Counted from the first letter of the stretch, positions 1 to 12,113 are shown. The stretch: 64,000 bases of DNA from Plumapathes pennacea (GCA_964036295.1 OZ038470.1:14575578-14639577), one strand, 5' to 3'. Numbers and translations are program-made. Notes: a model not told the origin generated them from the letters alone.

Positions 1-310
1 ATTAGAGGTTTGTGGAAAATGGTAGCGTATCATTCATGTATGAAACACTTTCAACCAACTACAACTACATCTGCTTTTGGTTTTTCTTAGAAAAAGAGAC
101 AATCAGCATTGTGAGGAAACGCCATCACTTACAGTTGTACTAATGCTTGTGTGAGGAGATCACAATTGGGTTTTGACTTTGTTTCTGATTGGCCGAGAAT
201 GCTGCTAAACATTTTTGGACCAATCAAAAAGCATAACTAATGCAAAACTAAAGAAATCAAACCATTTCTTTCAATAGTCATCGAAGACCACTCTGGAGCA
301 ACTTGGGATT

Positions 311-330
311 GGGGGGGGGGGGGGGGGGGG
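311..330. repeat. Poly-G tract (20 G) in last visible intron of gene A
   Basis: Twenty uninterrupted G on the plus strand (C on the transcribed sense strand), eight bases inside the donor of exon 11. A C-run next to a donor may be variable in length and hard to sequence. Confidence 0.95.
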
Positions 331-337
331 TGCATAC

Positions 338-3300
338 CTACTTTGACCTCCCAGGGAGGTACTCTGCTCGGTAACGAAAAGACCTCCCTCCAGCTCCACT
401 GCTGGGGGTGGCAAACTCCCCCGGTAATGAGTTGGTATATAAATAAACATAAATCCAAAGTTGAAGTACTGAGGTAACGAACACTTCGTATCGCAGTGAC
501 GTATTGGAAACAATATTACTGGGAATCCAGAATCTGAATCTGTGGCCCTTGGAATCTTGAGCCAGTAACACATCGTCATCTCCGTCATTTGGGGTAAATT
601 TCCGACCGAAATGTCAGGGGAGTCCTGAGATGACACACCGCTAGGCACCTTTAAGTCAAATGATTCTTAAAGAAAGGAAATATTTTTAGAAACAATTTTT
701 TTTTTCGTTCCTTTACAGTTATAGCTAGTTTTCTGTCAGTTGTATACTGTATAATATTTAGATAGCGATTCAAATCTTGTGCGAAGTTCCTTTACGCCAC
801 CATTTTAAGTCTTGTGACCACACAAGGTCACCATTTTGAAGCTTGTGACGTTGTAAAGTATCCGAAGATGACCGAATACGGGTAACCGACTGTTTCATAC
901 TCGTTATATCTTTTGTAAATAAAGACTTTCTGCGTTCATTTGCTTACTTGCCCTGGACAAACCGTTTAAAAAAAGGTCAATGCTGGTCGACTTTGATAAT
1001 GGCGGAAAACCAAATGTAATTGTCCTATACTGTACGAAAATGTTTTCAGATTTGCTCTTTGGTGAACTTGAATGATGTTAATAGAAAGTAATGCTGGAAT
1101 TTTGTCGCACAAAGAAACAAATTAAATGAAATACTTTATGCCGGGTAATCCCTGGCGGTCACCCATCAAGCACTAACCCTGTCTGACCGGGCTTAACTTT
1201 CGAATTTGTCGCCGCTGGCTAAGCGTATGAACAATAGATAGCAATAAAGAGATAAGCAAGCATCTTAAAGTTTTTAAACAAATTGCTGAAACAAATTTTC
1301 TTGTATTTTACGGGGCCAACAATTATTCGCTGAAGTGGAGGTGAATAGCGGTGCCTGTTTACCGAGCCGCTTCGTCGGAGTAAATATCCACCGCTATTCT
1401 CCGACACTGAGGCGAAAACCTGTTTTAGTATGTAGCACACAAGTTTCATAGCGAGCTCCCAAATTTATGTTTTATTTTCTGGCAAAAATGGGCAAGAGTC
1501 GGGTTCGCGCGCGAGACCTTTTCACCGGAAGCCGCCAGGAGGTTAATAGTACTTGCTATTCCGAGATTAAGTAGCCATTCAGAACGCGCGAAAAGCATTA
1601 TTCACTTGTGTGGTATATACTAGTTTTTAATATTTCTGTTCAGTTTGAGTGCGTCTCTTTGACCGCTTGAAATGGACACGCGGAACCTAATCGGAACTTA
1701 CGCTTGCATGTTTTGTCTGCTCCGACGGGGATGTAGGTTTCAGGGCATGTTGACTTGCATGTGCGTGTGCCATCGTCTGAGACCACCAACGCAAAGCGGC
1801 ATCTATTGCAGTCCGTGGCTCTAGGATTTGCATCCGCTGTACATCCTAAAATAAAACGGAAACGCAAGAACGTAATTCTAGCGGCGTAAAGATTTGACAG
1901 GTGTGACAAAATGGGCGGGCTAAAATTAGAACCCGTCAAGTATCACCTTAATTTCGTCCTTTGCTCAATCAATAACTGCTCAATAACCTTCCAGCTCAGA
2001 GTTTACACTTGGGAAAGGTGAACGAGTTGAATCACAAAGTACCAAAATACCAATCCGAGTCGTGCGCAATAAAAGTTTTTACCACAACACACTAGTTTCT
2101 CGCTCTCTGATTGGTCGATTTACCGTGGTAAATAAGAGTCCAGACAACGATGCTGACGCCAGCTGACGCCAGCATGTCACGTTTTGCAGCGAAATACAAC
2201 GAAAGTTTCCTGTATATTTCTAAATGTTGTGGTAAAAAACAAATTTCCACTGGTTTGCCGTGGTGTGGACTCTTATTTACCACGATTTACGTCATCACAT
2301 GGTCAAAATTAGTTGCGGACTCATTCGGCGAAGCGCCTCGTGAGTCCACAACATTTTGACCATGTGATGACGTAAATCGTGGTAAATAAGAGTCCACACC
2401 ACGGCAAACCAGTGGAAATTTATTAAATTTGCTCAAATCTTTGGCTTATAACGGTCGAACTGTGCTTTTTGTTAAGGTTGTTGCTGTTACTTCAAGGTGT
2501 TGATACGTTCCAGAAGTTAATTTAAGTGACGCTTCCTAATCAATAATTGAAGGGCTATTGCTATTTTCTTATTTCTAGGAATTCTGTACCTGCCATGGGA
2601 TCACAAAGAAAGTGACACCTTTGTCTCTCTGCCATGCACAAATTGGAGAGCTCGTCTTTTACAGTTTCCCCTTTGCAAACCGTGTCGGTCGAGTTTCGTG
2701 GAACCAACTGAGCGTCCATAATCCGCACCACCTCTTCTCTGTTGGCAAAGGCGTAAAAGCGAACATATAAGTGGTCCTCTGTGTCCAAGTAGGTAAGTAA
2801 GATCTCGCCGTTTTCGGAGCTCCCCATGCTTTTTCCATATTCTATCAGCGTAGACTCCTCAGTCTCGTAAATGCAAACAAAGTAGGATTGGTGCAATGTT
2901 TTGTTTCCGATTGCCAAAGCGCTGATATCACTTGTTGACGACATCTTGTCGGTTCCCTAACAAGTCACGCAATGAAAAATACAGTTAGTTCTATATCAGG
3001 CGATATTAGGCATACTGTAGAACCCACTATCTCAAACTCTCAAGGGAAGCGAGAAATAGTTCGAGATAGCGGGGTTCTACCAAGGGAACTTTATACCAAG
3101 TTCATTTCCGAGGGAAATCGGATTCTGTTCGAGATAGCGGGGATTTTGAGATAACCGAGTTCAAGACAGCGAGGTTCTACTGTATTTCCATGCTAACAAT
3201 CCCGCAATAAAATAGGCATGTTTATTACGAGCTATTGCGCAACCCACATTCAAAACTGTAGCAGAAACCAATTCGTATAATCTTAGGGGCTCATCCAATA

Positions 3301-6300
3301 AACTTTATTTGCCACGCCCCAAACACAGAATTTGAGAAGATTAGCAATTGACAAACTGTCCACAGTTACGTCACTGACCTTGTTTATGGACACTTCTTCT
3401 TGACCAATATGAACATAATACCAGGAATCTCTTTGACTTGGTACTGTTGCGAAGACCACAAAAAAGTCTCCATCGGTCGATGCCGTGAAATGCAGACATT
3501 TTCCGCTCGTGTCGCGTGGGTCGAAGCGAAGCGAATTGGACCATTTAACGGGGTTACATATTTGGACAGTCTCCTGGTTGGTCCTCTTTGAAATGGTGTT
3601 ATTGGATGCCCAGTCTACATGTGCTAGAGTGTGCCCCTTCAGATTCTTACTAATAGTCGGATATGCTTTTTTGGATGCCTTGAAGTCACGTGGGTGGAGT
3701 GCCAGAGTTCCTTCTTTCTCGTTGTACGTCAGTATGAGACCCTTGATGGACATTTTTCGCTTGAGAGGATTAGTACTTAATCCTGTGTTGTAGCCGCTGT
3801 ATAGGTGGAAATCCCCATGTTCGTCACTTGTAAACCATGTATTATCAACGTACTGCACAGTACTAGTCATGTTCCAGTGAATAAGCGTTGGGCCATGCAC
3901 AAAGCCTTTTAGATCCTCAGGCATGTCAAACAAAACTTTGACAGGCGTTTTCTCTTTGGTTATTTGTTCCCATGTAGGCACGAGTCTGTCGCTAAAGATG
4001 TCTATCTCGGGCGTAAAGTCATCGTTGACGGTCACCTCACAAGCTGGGACATCAATTTCACTGACAGATATTGGACCCTGGTGAAGACCAGCCATGCAAA
4101 GGTAAAATTGAATCCGTAATTAGGTTAGTTTATCAATCAATCGAAGATAAACAAGTATGAAGCCTTAACTAACCGACTAACTATAGACTAATAGATTAGA
4201 AATGCGGCCAAATAAGAGTTATCTAATTCATGTCTAAATTACGTATTTATATATGACGAAAGTCTAAAACTACGTATTTATATACAGTGAATGTCTTATC
4301 TAAAACTACACAATTATATGAAAAGATTGGTATCTACATTCCAAAAAATATATAATACGGCTTAACTTTGCAACAAAATGTAGTTTTCTCACCTCTTCCA
4401 TGTAAACTTCGATTGCGCGCTTCAAGCTGCTTCTGCGGCGGTTGATTGCGATTTCTAATGACTGTCGACTGTTAAACGAGCAGTACACTTTTTTTGGAGG
4501 ATCCTCCGCGGTATTCATGTAGTAATAATACTCGATACCGTCCTTGACTTCGATTTCAAGAGTAGAGGCAAGTCCGTCACATCCCCAGTCAACAGGCTCA
4601 TCAGGAAACAGATCGTCCGCCCTGAAATTTACCAGGTCCGTGATGGACCCCATCAGGAAGCGAAAGGCTTTGGGGAAGCGAGGAATGCTCCTGAGCCAAT
4701 TTTTGAACTCGTTTTTAAAGGTCGTGGAGTACATATCGGACAAAATGGACGCGATTTCTTGGCTTCCACCGTGCACCGTTATTGAAGTAGAAGTTGTCTT
4801 GTTTTGACTTCTGCTAGAATCTCCACCTTCCGTGCTAGAATACGCTCCAACGCTCGCAAACAGTCCCTTGTATTCCGCTTCCATTTGCACACTAAATGCC
4901 TTCTTATCCGCCACATCTTCTCCGTCCATTGTTTTTCGTATCTCCAATCTGCCGCCAAATTCTGCAGACTTGATATAGTGGGTGCCAAACCGTTGAATAA
5001 AGTTTTCTGATTAACAGAAAAAAGTGAATTGAAGTGAAAATAGAGTTTGACACTTTTTTCCTGGAAATGTGAGTTACACAAGTTTCCCTTTCTTTTCTTT
5101 GTTTTGTATTACTATTATTATTACAAATTATTGTTTCTTTTTTAATGCCTCAGTTTGTGACTACAATCAGTGACAAAAGTCTTGGGACACTCGCACAGTT
5201 TCAGTAATTTCTCTACTGTTTCAGTTGAAAGACAACCCCCCTCCCCCCTTTCAATGTTGAAGTGGCCTGAACTTGTTTTCCCAAACACACGCAACATTGT
5301 ACAGAGGGGAGGTAGGAGAAAAATGGTTTCGTGCCTTTCAGTACGCTTAGTCAATGACTTGTGTCTGAGATACATCAATTTTTGAAAGTGTCCCAAGAAC
5401 TTTTGTCACTGATTGTAGCTTCGATCGTTTTGGTGAAAAACCCGATGTTGATCTGTTGGGAATGCAACTTTGAAACCCTTTACTTTCCTGTTTTCTTCTC
5501 TTGCCTGTTCACCTGCTTCCTTCATTTTGTGTTTTCTACTTACGGTACTTAATTGGCGATCCAGGCGTGTAGTACGACGTCGGCAGGTTCATAAACTCCT
5601 TCAGAAACAGTGGACTTAGATCTTGTGGTCGGACCTCATCCATATAGATCTCGTATCTAAGTGAGAGAAATAACGGAGACTTAAGCTCACCGGGTTTGAC
5701 TATCAGGCTAAACGGGGTTTTCAAGATCTCAGCTATAAGCCCGTTTTTGAAGGACTCAGAAAATATTTGCACTTTCCGTCCGGCCAGTGATTAATTACTA
5801 GGTTAATAGGAAACATACCTGTAGATGTCGACATCGAGAACGGACATGAATGTCTGTCGATTGCTCAGTTGTGATTCGCCGTAAGCACCCTTAACTCCGG
5901 CGTAAAACCCAAAATAACTCCCTGACATTCCTGCTTCTGTTTGAAGAAATTTCTGGTATTCCTGGCGACTCTCGAATGTCGTCATTGAAGCTATCGTATC
6001 GTAGATTCCGTGTACACTCATGGTGTCTGGGACGCTAAATCTGTCGTACCTAATTGATAGAGCAAAAACAAAAATAGAAAATAGAAAATTGAGCAAATAG
6101 ATAATAGTAAGATCAGTTTTGTATTCTAACCATAATCCTGTGCTGTTTTCTTGGGTCCATTTATATCATTGTTTAGAACTTTGCGCATTTGTTATTTCCA
6201 TGAATTCAGTGCAAAAGTCAAGTAAATCATACAGCATACTCACATTTGTAAGTTGGAACATTGCTTCTGGACAATGCTCATCTTCCTCGATTCGGCACTA

Positions 6301-9095
6301 TACGATCCTCGCCCATCAAATCCAACACCAATGAAAGCCGCTCCCTCAATCATGTTCTGAATAGACAAATATTTGGGTCAATGGTCGATTTCTATTACGA
6401 GATCTGACCCCGTTGACTTGCGGGAAATCAAAGTAAGATAAAGCTCTGGCCCCGGTTTTTCGAAAGTCGATTAAGCTAATCCAGGTTTAACGAAATTCTT
6501 TCTCTCGACCTCTCTCCCAATAAACTGCAGGGTTTTGTTCGAAGATTGATTAGAAAGCTTGTTCCAGCTTAAAACGTTATCAAGATAGTCGTTGTGGACG
6601 AAACTTTCACGTTTTCAGGCTAAAAAATGACAAGAAAGTTTAGACCTAATCCAGGATTAGCCTAATCGTGCTTTGAAAAACCGGGCCCTGTGTACTAGTT
6701 AGTAGTAGTAATCTTTATCCAGTTAATTAAAATACCTAATATTTGTACTAATATACGAAATTATAAGTCTGGTGAAAGACAAGCCAGTGACATTGCACGT
6801 TCTGACTTAATACCATGCCACTGATTGCTATGAACGTAATCAAGACCTACGCGTTAAACTGTCGAGGAATATGGGGCGTAGCAAAGTATCAAAGACTTAC
6901 ACTGCAAATAGACATAGCACTTTTATATTGAAAACAAGGGTCGTTAGGCTGGTAGTTGGTCTCCAAGCATCCACTCATCAGCACGTTACCAACTCCCCCC
7001 TCGTAGGTATACGGAGTTTCAGCAGCTTCCAGTGGGGCCACTGTAGTTCCGGTAACTTCAGCATTAACGTGATATCCGGCTGGGGCAAACATATCATCTC
7101 TGACCCATCCTTTGTCAGGTGTAATGTCAATTTGTACCTGTATTAAGCCCAGCAATTGCAAAAACAATGACGAATTATCCTGTCAGTTTCACCTTTAAGA
7201 TGTTTAACCGCATCTCAAAAAAAACAACTAAAGATTATTTATCTATCCATCTATCTAAAAGACCTTACATACCGCTTGTTACCCTCAGACCAGCTGGGGT
7301 TCTTAACAAACTTACGTTCAGTTTATGATATTTGGTTTCTGCATATCAAGTCTTCTCAGTTAGCGCGGCAGTGCTAAACACATTGATTTTTTACCTTGTA
7401 ATTTTATTACAAGGACAGCGGTTTTTCTCAATATTTTTAAACATGAACCCATACCACGAGCACTAGTCCTGGCGATGGATTAACCACTAATAATCGAACA
7501 CAACGTTTACCGTTATTTTATTTTATTAGCGTTTATGCAATTGGTCCACAGAGCTTTTCTGAATTGTGGCATACCAATTACCAAACTCACCCCTTTATCC
7601 AGGAACTCTGCAGCTTTGTTTTGGGCTTCGTCAATGATTTCCAACTGTTTGTCTACCAATTGGCCACCAACTTCGATAATTTTGTTGGTCGCAGCTTCCT
7701 GGACAGCTGCACTTGACATTAGTCCATCAACAGCGTCGGATTCACTGTCTGCTTCACTTTCTTCGTTTGTTTCTCCTGTACTGTCTGGTTCATCTGGTGC
7801 ATCGGCTGTTGCAGGAGTGTTTGCTGCTTCAGTGGTTGCTGGCGATAGAGCAGGCGTGTTTGCTGCTTCAGCGGCTGCCGGCGGTTGAACAGGCGCGTTT
7901 GCTGCTCCAGCGGTTTTAGGTGCTCGAACAGGCGCATCTGCTGCTGGAGCTGGTGGGCTTGCTGGTTTAGACAGAGTTTTTGCTGGTTTGTTTACTTCGG
8001 CCTCTTTGAATATCCCTGTTTGACGTCAGAAACACTATTAGTGGGGGAGGAAGTTTGGCCGGGTGGTTGGGCGCCGGACTTGAAATCCAGTTGGGATTCT
8101 TAACAAATTTACGTTCACTTTACGATGTTTGGTTTCTGACTTTCGCAGAAGTCCGCAAAATGGGACAAAATTCAGAGAGTTCCTAGAATTAACCTTTACT
8201 GTAAAAGACAATGAAAATGCACCCCAAGTAATCATTCAAACCTACTTAACGCTAATAGGCAATGAAAGGACGCCTCAAGGAATCATTCATACGTCTTGGC
8301 TATAGCGGTTTACCTACCAAAATCTACTATCCTTGATTTGGGGTTTCGTTGTGCATGTGTGGTTCTCCTTGCCGGGTTTGAATTATTTCGCATGCCAGCT
8401 CCTTTGCTAAGTCCACCTGTATGGGAGTCAGCAATAGCTGAAAAAAAAAAAAGAAAAGAAAAAAAATATATATGGGGTTAGGGCTACATATATCTCTAAA
8501 TCTAGGAGCGGAGAAGCCATGAAGTAGTTATGGCCTGGTTGTCAGATCAGAAAGTAAATGGATGAACTGAAAGTCCAACGTAAAAGAAATTCGGATATAA
8601 GGAGCAGGATTACCGCTAGCCTACCGGTAACCAGTGGGAACAGATAAATATAAAATAGATTGTGGATTTACGTTAGTGGAAACTATTAGATTCAGAGGTT
8701 TAATCGCACGATGCAATTAACTTACATCGTGTGATTTGTTTCCTTTTATTGAAACAAGGGCTCCAAGTTGTAATAGACACCCTCTTAAGGTGCGAATGGA
8801 CATTTCTTAACCCCTTCGCTCCCAAGCTCAAAAGACAGGTTCTCCCAACCGTTTAAGAAGAAAATGTGTGAGTGATGAAATGAGAAATGATAGTTTAGTC
8901 AGCTTCCATCTGCACAATGTATCAAGCCACAAACTCTCCATACTGTAAAGCATTGTACAAGAGTTGCGTGAGTAGAGTAATCAATCATTAATCGTGTACT
9001 CCGTCAGGTTCTGTTATTGTTTGTCAGAGATCACCTGTTTGAATGAACAATGCGGTCACCAAAACGAGCCACAGACTTGACAGCCAAACTTCCAT
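338..9095 (-). CDS. Gene A: secreted MACPF-FAMeT-like-pentraxin protein (3' end outside window)
   Basis: Exons read on the minus strand: 9095-9035, 8015-7591, 7137-6901, 6356-6244, 6049-5819, 5656-5544, 5006-4393, 4077-3379, 2956-2590, 1845-1702, 665-338. The final exon lies beyond base 1, so about 1110 codons are visible. All junctions have AG/GT and phases 1,0,0,2,2,1,0,0,1,1,2, identical to gene B. Exon 1 encodes a signal peptide (starts MEVWLSSLWL, hydrophobic core, ends QTG). Exon 2 carries a Pro/Ala/Thr-rich acidic linker absent from gene B. Exons 3-7 form a MACPF domain; the signature Y-x6-FGTHY spans about residues 393-404 and is followed by FGG. Exons 8-9 are beta-rich with a probable farnesoic-acid-methyltransferase-like (FAMeT) domain, exon 10 has six cysteines, and exon 11 begins a pentraxin domain (MCYWLKI). 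MACPF proteins insert into membranes as oligomeric pores; this one should be secreted. The role as immune effector or venom/defence protein is inferred. Confidence 0.85.
1138..1203 (-). pseudogene. 5S rRNA-like fragment (5S pseudogene or 5S-derived SINE)
   Basis: On the minus strand this reads AAGTTAAGC, then GGTTAGTGCTTG, ATGGGTGACCGCC and GGGATTACCCGG. These are the same ordered blocks as the 3' half of animal 5S rRNA (loop A/box C region through the terminal stem). The 5' half is only vaguely recognisable and no T-run terminator follows, so this is not an intact gene. It sits in gene A's intron between exons 10 and 11. Confidence 0.55.
2074..2426. mobile_element. Foldback MITE, copy 1 (353 bp)
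   Basis: Contains a nearly perfect inverted repeat of 68 bp (2241-2308 against 2354-2421) around a GC-rich loop with GGCGAAGCGCC. It lies in gene A's intron between exons 9 and 10. It is nearly identical to 17760-18102 apart from a 10-bp internal tandem duplication (GCTGACGCCA). The flanks differ completely, which supports mobility. No coding capacity. Confidence 0.8.
3015..3182. mobile_element. Tigger/pogo-like MITE
   Basis: Ends are CTGTAGAACCC at left and GAGGTTCTACTG at right, flanked by TA. Internal repeats of the GAGATAGCGGGG type occur on both sides. Related copies: 16012-16186 and a partial at about 54546-54628. The family (non-autonomous Tc1/mariner, pogo-Tigger group) is inferred from the terminal sequence style and TA flanks. 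Confidence 0.55.
5161..5418. mobile_element. Tc1/mariner-like MITE in gene A intron
   Basis: Terminal inverted repeats of about 27 bp, CTACAATCAGTGACAAAAGT at left and its complement at the right end. The inner CTTGGGACAC resembles Tc1-type ends. It lies between exons 6 and 7 of gene A. About 260 bp long with no transposase. Confidence 0.65.
6448..6688. mobile_element. MITE with GGGCCCGGTTTTTC ends
   Basis: Left end GGCCCCGGTTTTTCGAAAG and right end CTTTGAAAAACCGGGCCC are inverted repeats, each followed internally by a TAATCC/GGATTA motif. Located in gene A's intron between exons 3 and 4. A differently filled element with similar GGGCCC-type ends is at 16722-16872. Confidence 0.6.
7591..8015 (-). 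CDS. Exon 2 of gene A with Pro/Ala/Thr-rich linker
   Basis: This 425-nt exon is 255 nt longer than its gene B counterpart (14311-14480). The shared part is the C-terminal helix-rich segment (QLEIIDEAQNKAAEFLDKG against QLKIIDEAQDKAESFLDTG). The extra part, about 85 codons between roughly 8000 and 7725, is low complexity: repeated AANAP, AANTPA and PATTEAA motifs followed by an acidic Ser/Glu/Asp run before DAVDGL. It looks like an O-glycosylatable spacer grown from an in-frame minisatellite. Confidence 0.7.
8808..8960. mobile_element. TTAACCC-type MITE, degenerate copy
   Basis: Starts TTAACCCCTTCGCTCCCAAG and shares the following order of short motifs with the better copy at 57570-57771. The right terminus is not clear. 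It lies in the first intron of gene A. Confidence 0.5.
9035..9095 (-). CDS. Exon 1 of gene A: signal peptide
   Basis: A 61-nt exon too short for ORF finding. ATG lies at 9095-9093; the translation is a charged start, a hydrophobic run (LWLVLVTALF) and IQTG, ending in phase 1 at a GT donor (9034-9033). An acceptor-like CCTACAG sits one base before the ATG, so transcription probably starts farther upstream with an untranslated exon. It was chosen because it supplies the signal peptide and the phase needed by exon 2 at 8015, exactly as exon 1 of gene B does. Confidence 0.75.
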
Positions 9096-9173
9096 CCTGT
9101 AGGTGCCAACTGTCTTTTTAAACAAAAAGAACAAAGGAGAATCACGATGTGATGTCTAATATGTGTACACGAC

Positions 9174-9526
9174 TTACACGACTTCACATTTTCGAGTGCA
9201 AATACGGGCCAAAACGAGTGCAAATATGGGAGCGTATTGCACTCGTCAGGAACCAGATCAACTGGTTTATTAGCTTACGTGATCAGTTTTCGCAAGCAAA
9301 GTTTACGAACGCGTCATTTTTTTTGTTCCATTTTGCGCGCGGCGAGAATGTTTGCCCCGCTTCGTTTGTCGTGTAATAAACAATTTATTACACGAAAAGT
9401 CATGCAATACGGCTGTATTTTTACTCGTCAGTTTTATTTTTTCTCGCCTGAAGCAGGCTCGAAAAAATAAAACCGACTCGTAAAAATACTTCGCCGTATT
9501 GCACTCCTTCCCGTGTAATAACCTCT
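9174..9526 (+). mobile_element. MITE-like repeat ending GTGTAATAA, copy 1
   Basis: About 350 bp just upstream of gene A exon 1. It contains a hairpin around CGCCTGAAGCAGGCTCG. It is nearly identical, in reverse orientation, to 15270-15622. A truncated third copy is at 40498-40566. It has short open frames but no recognisable protein. Confidence 0.7.
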
Positions 9527-9680
9527 ATGTATTGTCTTCCTGTTGGTAAAAGCCTTACCAAAATAAAATTGAAAACTAGCACTAAGGGAACTGGATTTGG
9601 ACTGCGTGGGCGTGGAGAAAGACGTGTAAAATGAATCGACTAAGGGTCGATGTATAAACCCAGACGCCGTAAAATAATTG

Positions 9681-9722
9681 GAAACTGACGTTTCGAGCGC
9701 TAGCCCTTCGCTGGAGCAAATC
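9681..9722 (-). ncRNA. Degenerate hammerhead-ribozyme-like motif
   Basis: The minus strand reads GCGAAGGGCTAGCGCTCGAAA then CGTCAG. Penelope-type retroelements carry hammerhead ribozymes with a CUGANGA core, a GGGC/GCUC stem II and a GAAAC core followed by GUC. Here stem II and the GAAACGTC side are kept, but the CUGANGA side reads CCAGCGA, so catalysis is not expected. Recognition is from memory of the motif. Confidence 0.3.
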
Positions 9723-10963
9723 CAAAATAAAAATTTGAGTATGAAGAACATCAGCTTTACAAAGCACAATTAAACTAGCTTGGCCTAATTTTTGTTGTCG
9801 AATTCAAGTTTAAAAACGGTAAGAAACCTACGAAAGATGTCATTTTATGCTGCATATATACACATATTTTTAGGTAAACACGGTTTCGGAAAGATAAACT
9901 TTTGGTTAGATGAACGCACTTTTCAAAGAGTGGCAAAGTGTCTTTTTCAAATTTTTTCCTTTCAAAACGTAATAAGTAGTATCATGGGATAAACACAGTT
10001 GTTGTGAGAACGCGGAGCAAAGTTTACAAATCGCTAGAACTACTGAAGTATGTATAGAGGGCACCAATTCCTAACAAAGCAAGCATCCGCTATATTTAGA
10101 GCTTGGTATATGGCAGTTTGAACTTCGGTGTCCCATATTTCAACTGCTTCAAGCGTACGGACAAATATTAACTTTCTGCATGGGATTCCGAACAATGAGT
10201 AAAACTTTTCTAGATCGTTTCAGGAATGCTATTTTCTGTGACATTGTCACGTTACCAAGTCAGCTGTCGGCAAGTAACAGTGACAATTTTAATCCAAAAT
10301 TCCAGAACTTAAACTTATTTTTCCGCTTTCAAGTTTTTGTAGACCAATAAAAAGATCTTTATGAAAATTTCTGTGGCATAAAAAAAATGTTATGACCACA
10401 GTGAAAGCAAAAAAGATATACTGCTATATTTTGACTACACCTGATTGTCTAACTGTCTTTTGTGTTGGGCCCGGTATTTGAATGAGGACTGACAAACTTA
10501 CGGTGCGTTTCGTGTGATCCTTTCGACTTTGATGTTCTCAGGAAATTGCTTGACTTGGCGAATATCAACGAATAAAACCTTTCTTAGATATTGTCATTAC
10601 GTATTGATGAGGTGCTTAACGTGTCTGCGAAATGGAGTTGATGAGCTTAACAACACCAGTAAACGTACACAGAGTTCATCAGGTAAATTGTGACCTTTGC
10701 CGTGGTGAAGTAAGAATATTTTATCTACAATTTGCAGTTCCAGAAAACGTTTGCGAAAAATCATCTCCACATACTGAGCTTAGTTGCAGTGTTTTTTGAT
10801 AAATCACCTTTTATATACTGGAAATTTGACTCATCTAGTGTTACAAGCCACCAAGAAACGTTTTGATGTGTAAATAAATTTCAGCCTCACATAGCAAAAG
10901 ATAGCGTACAATAAACGCATCTTTCTTTTCAGTTTCCATCAAGCTTTGAGGAGTTTAAGCTTT

Positions 10964-11234
10964 AAGGCCTGGCAAAACGAGGACACATTGTTACGGCAAC
11001 ATTGTGTCCTTCGATGTTGCCAGGGTGGCAAAACGTGTGGCAACAATACTGCGCCGCTCAACGCGGACACAACAAATGTTTCTGAGGTTTATTAAGAAAA
11101 ATTCTTGTGTCCAGGACACAAATTTTGGGTCGTCAACAAATATTTCGTGCGTGGCAAAACGAGGCAACATTTGGGAAACATGCGCGTGCTAGCAACGTTG
11201 CCGCCACAATGTGTCCTCGTTTTTCCAGGCCTTT
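10964..11234. mobile_element. Foldback element, AGGCCTGGCAAAACGAGGAC ends
   Basis: The left end AGGCCTGGCAAAACGAGGAC is mirrored at the right by CCTCGTTTTTCCAGGCCT. Internal copies of the CAACATTGTGTCC motif occur in both orientations. Typical non-autonomous foldback structure, no coding capacity. Confidence 0.65.
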
Positions 11235-11786
11235 AGATTCGTTTGGGGTAAAAGAACACTTATACATTATTCAGCAAAACCGTGTATCTGTCCGCATCAT
11301 TTTAGGAAGCTTCCGTTGGTGAGCTCTGAAATGAATGATTGCATGCGTCGATTTACTTCTTTCGTGGTCGTTTTAACGGGGTTTTCTGATAAGAAAATGA
11401 CTGGGTGTTTGGTCGGGACAAAAAAAGTGGTCGTACTAACGAGGTGGTCGAATTAACGGGCTGGTCGCAAGGCGGGTTCCAAGTGTACTTTCATTGCATA
11501 TTAACTGCTCGTGGAACGGTCAGTGGGGATGTAAAGAATGTCAATTGTTATTTATTTAGTATCTAACTAACGTTTTATTCAGGGCAATGTAATTTCGAGC
11601 ATCGAAAAATATCTGGCAAATAATTTCAGAAAAAGATTACCGGCTGCCAACCTCTGCCAAGCAAGGAAAATATGTTTTAGAACACCGGCAGTAAAGACAC
11701 AAAGAGTTTATGAATGTGTAAAGATGTATCACCAGAAGTTGTCTCGCTTAAGTAAAGACGGCATGACCTGTCAGTGCTCGATATTA

Positions 11787-11935
11787 ACGGTTGCCCACCA
11801 TGCTTGGGCGAACCAAAAATTTTGGTCGGGCAGTTAAATTCAGGGCCGGGCAACTAGAAATTATGAAACTTTGTATTGCTTGAAGTCAATCTACAGTCCA
11901 AAGGGCAACCAACCTAAAACTTTAATGTAGAGCAC
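11787..11935. repeat. GGGCAACC-type repeat, single arm
   Basis: Matches both arms of the inverted-repeat element at about 52519-53003, with shared blocks ATTTTGGTCGGGCAG, CTAGAAATTATGAAACTTT and AGGGCAACCAACCTAAAAC. It looks like a solo half of that element. Confidence 0.65.
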
Positions 11936-12113
11936 TGTCTATATACGAAGTAAGAACATTTATCTACAATTGGTATTTACAAGTAGTATGTAGCATGTCA
12001 AATTTAGTCATGTTTACCTAACTTTCTACGCATCCACCATGACACACCACCTGACAAGCAAACCACCTGGAATCACGCGTGTCGTTATCTGAATAAATTA
12101 TATTTTCACAATT

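Noticed and set aside
271..330. Proline-rich C-terminus in the frame of gene A exon 11
   Set aside because: It is read-through of the donor at 337-336 into the poly-G tract; the phase-2 donor matches gene B.
1219..1449. 76-residue minus-strand frame with a hydrophobic stretch
   Set aside because: Lies in a gene A intron over a repeat fragment (GAGCCGCTTCG-type MITE); no donor in usable phase or homology.
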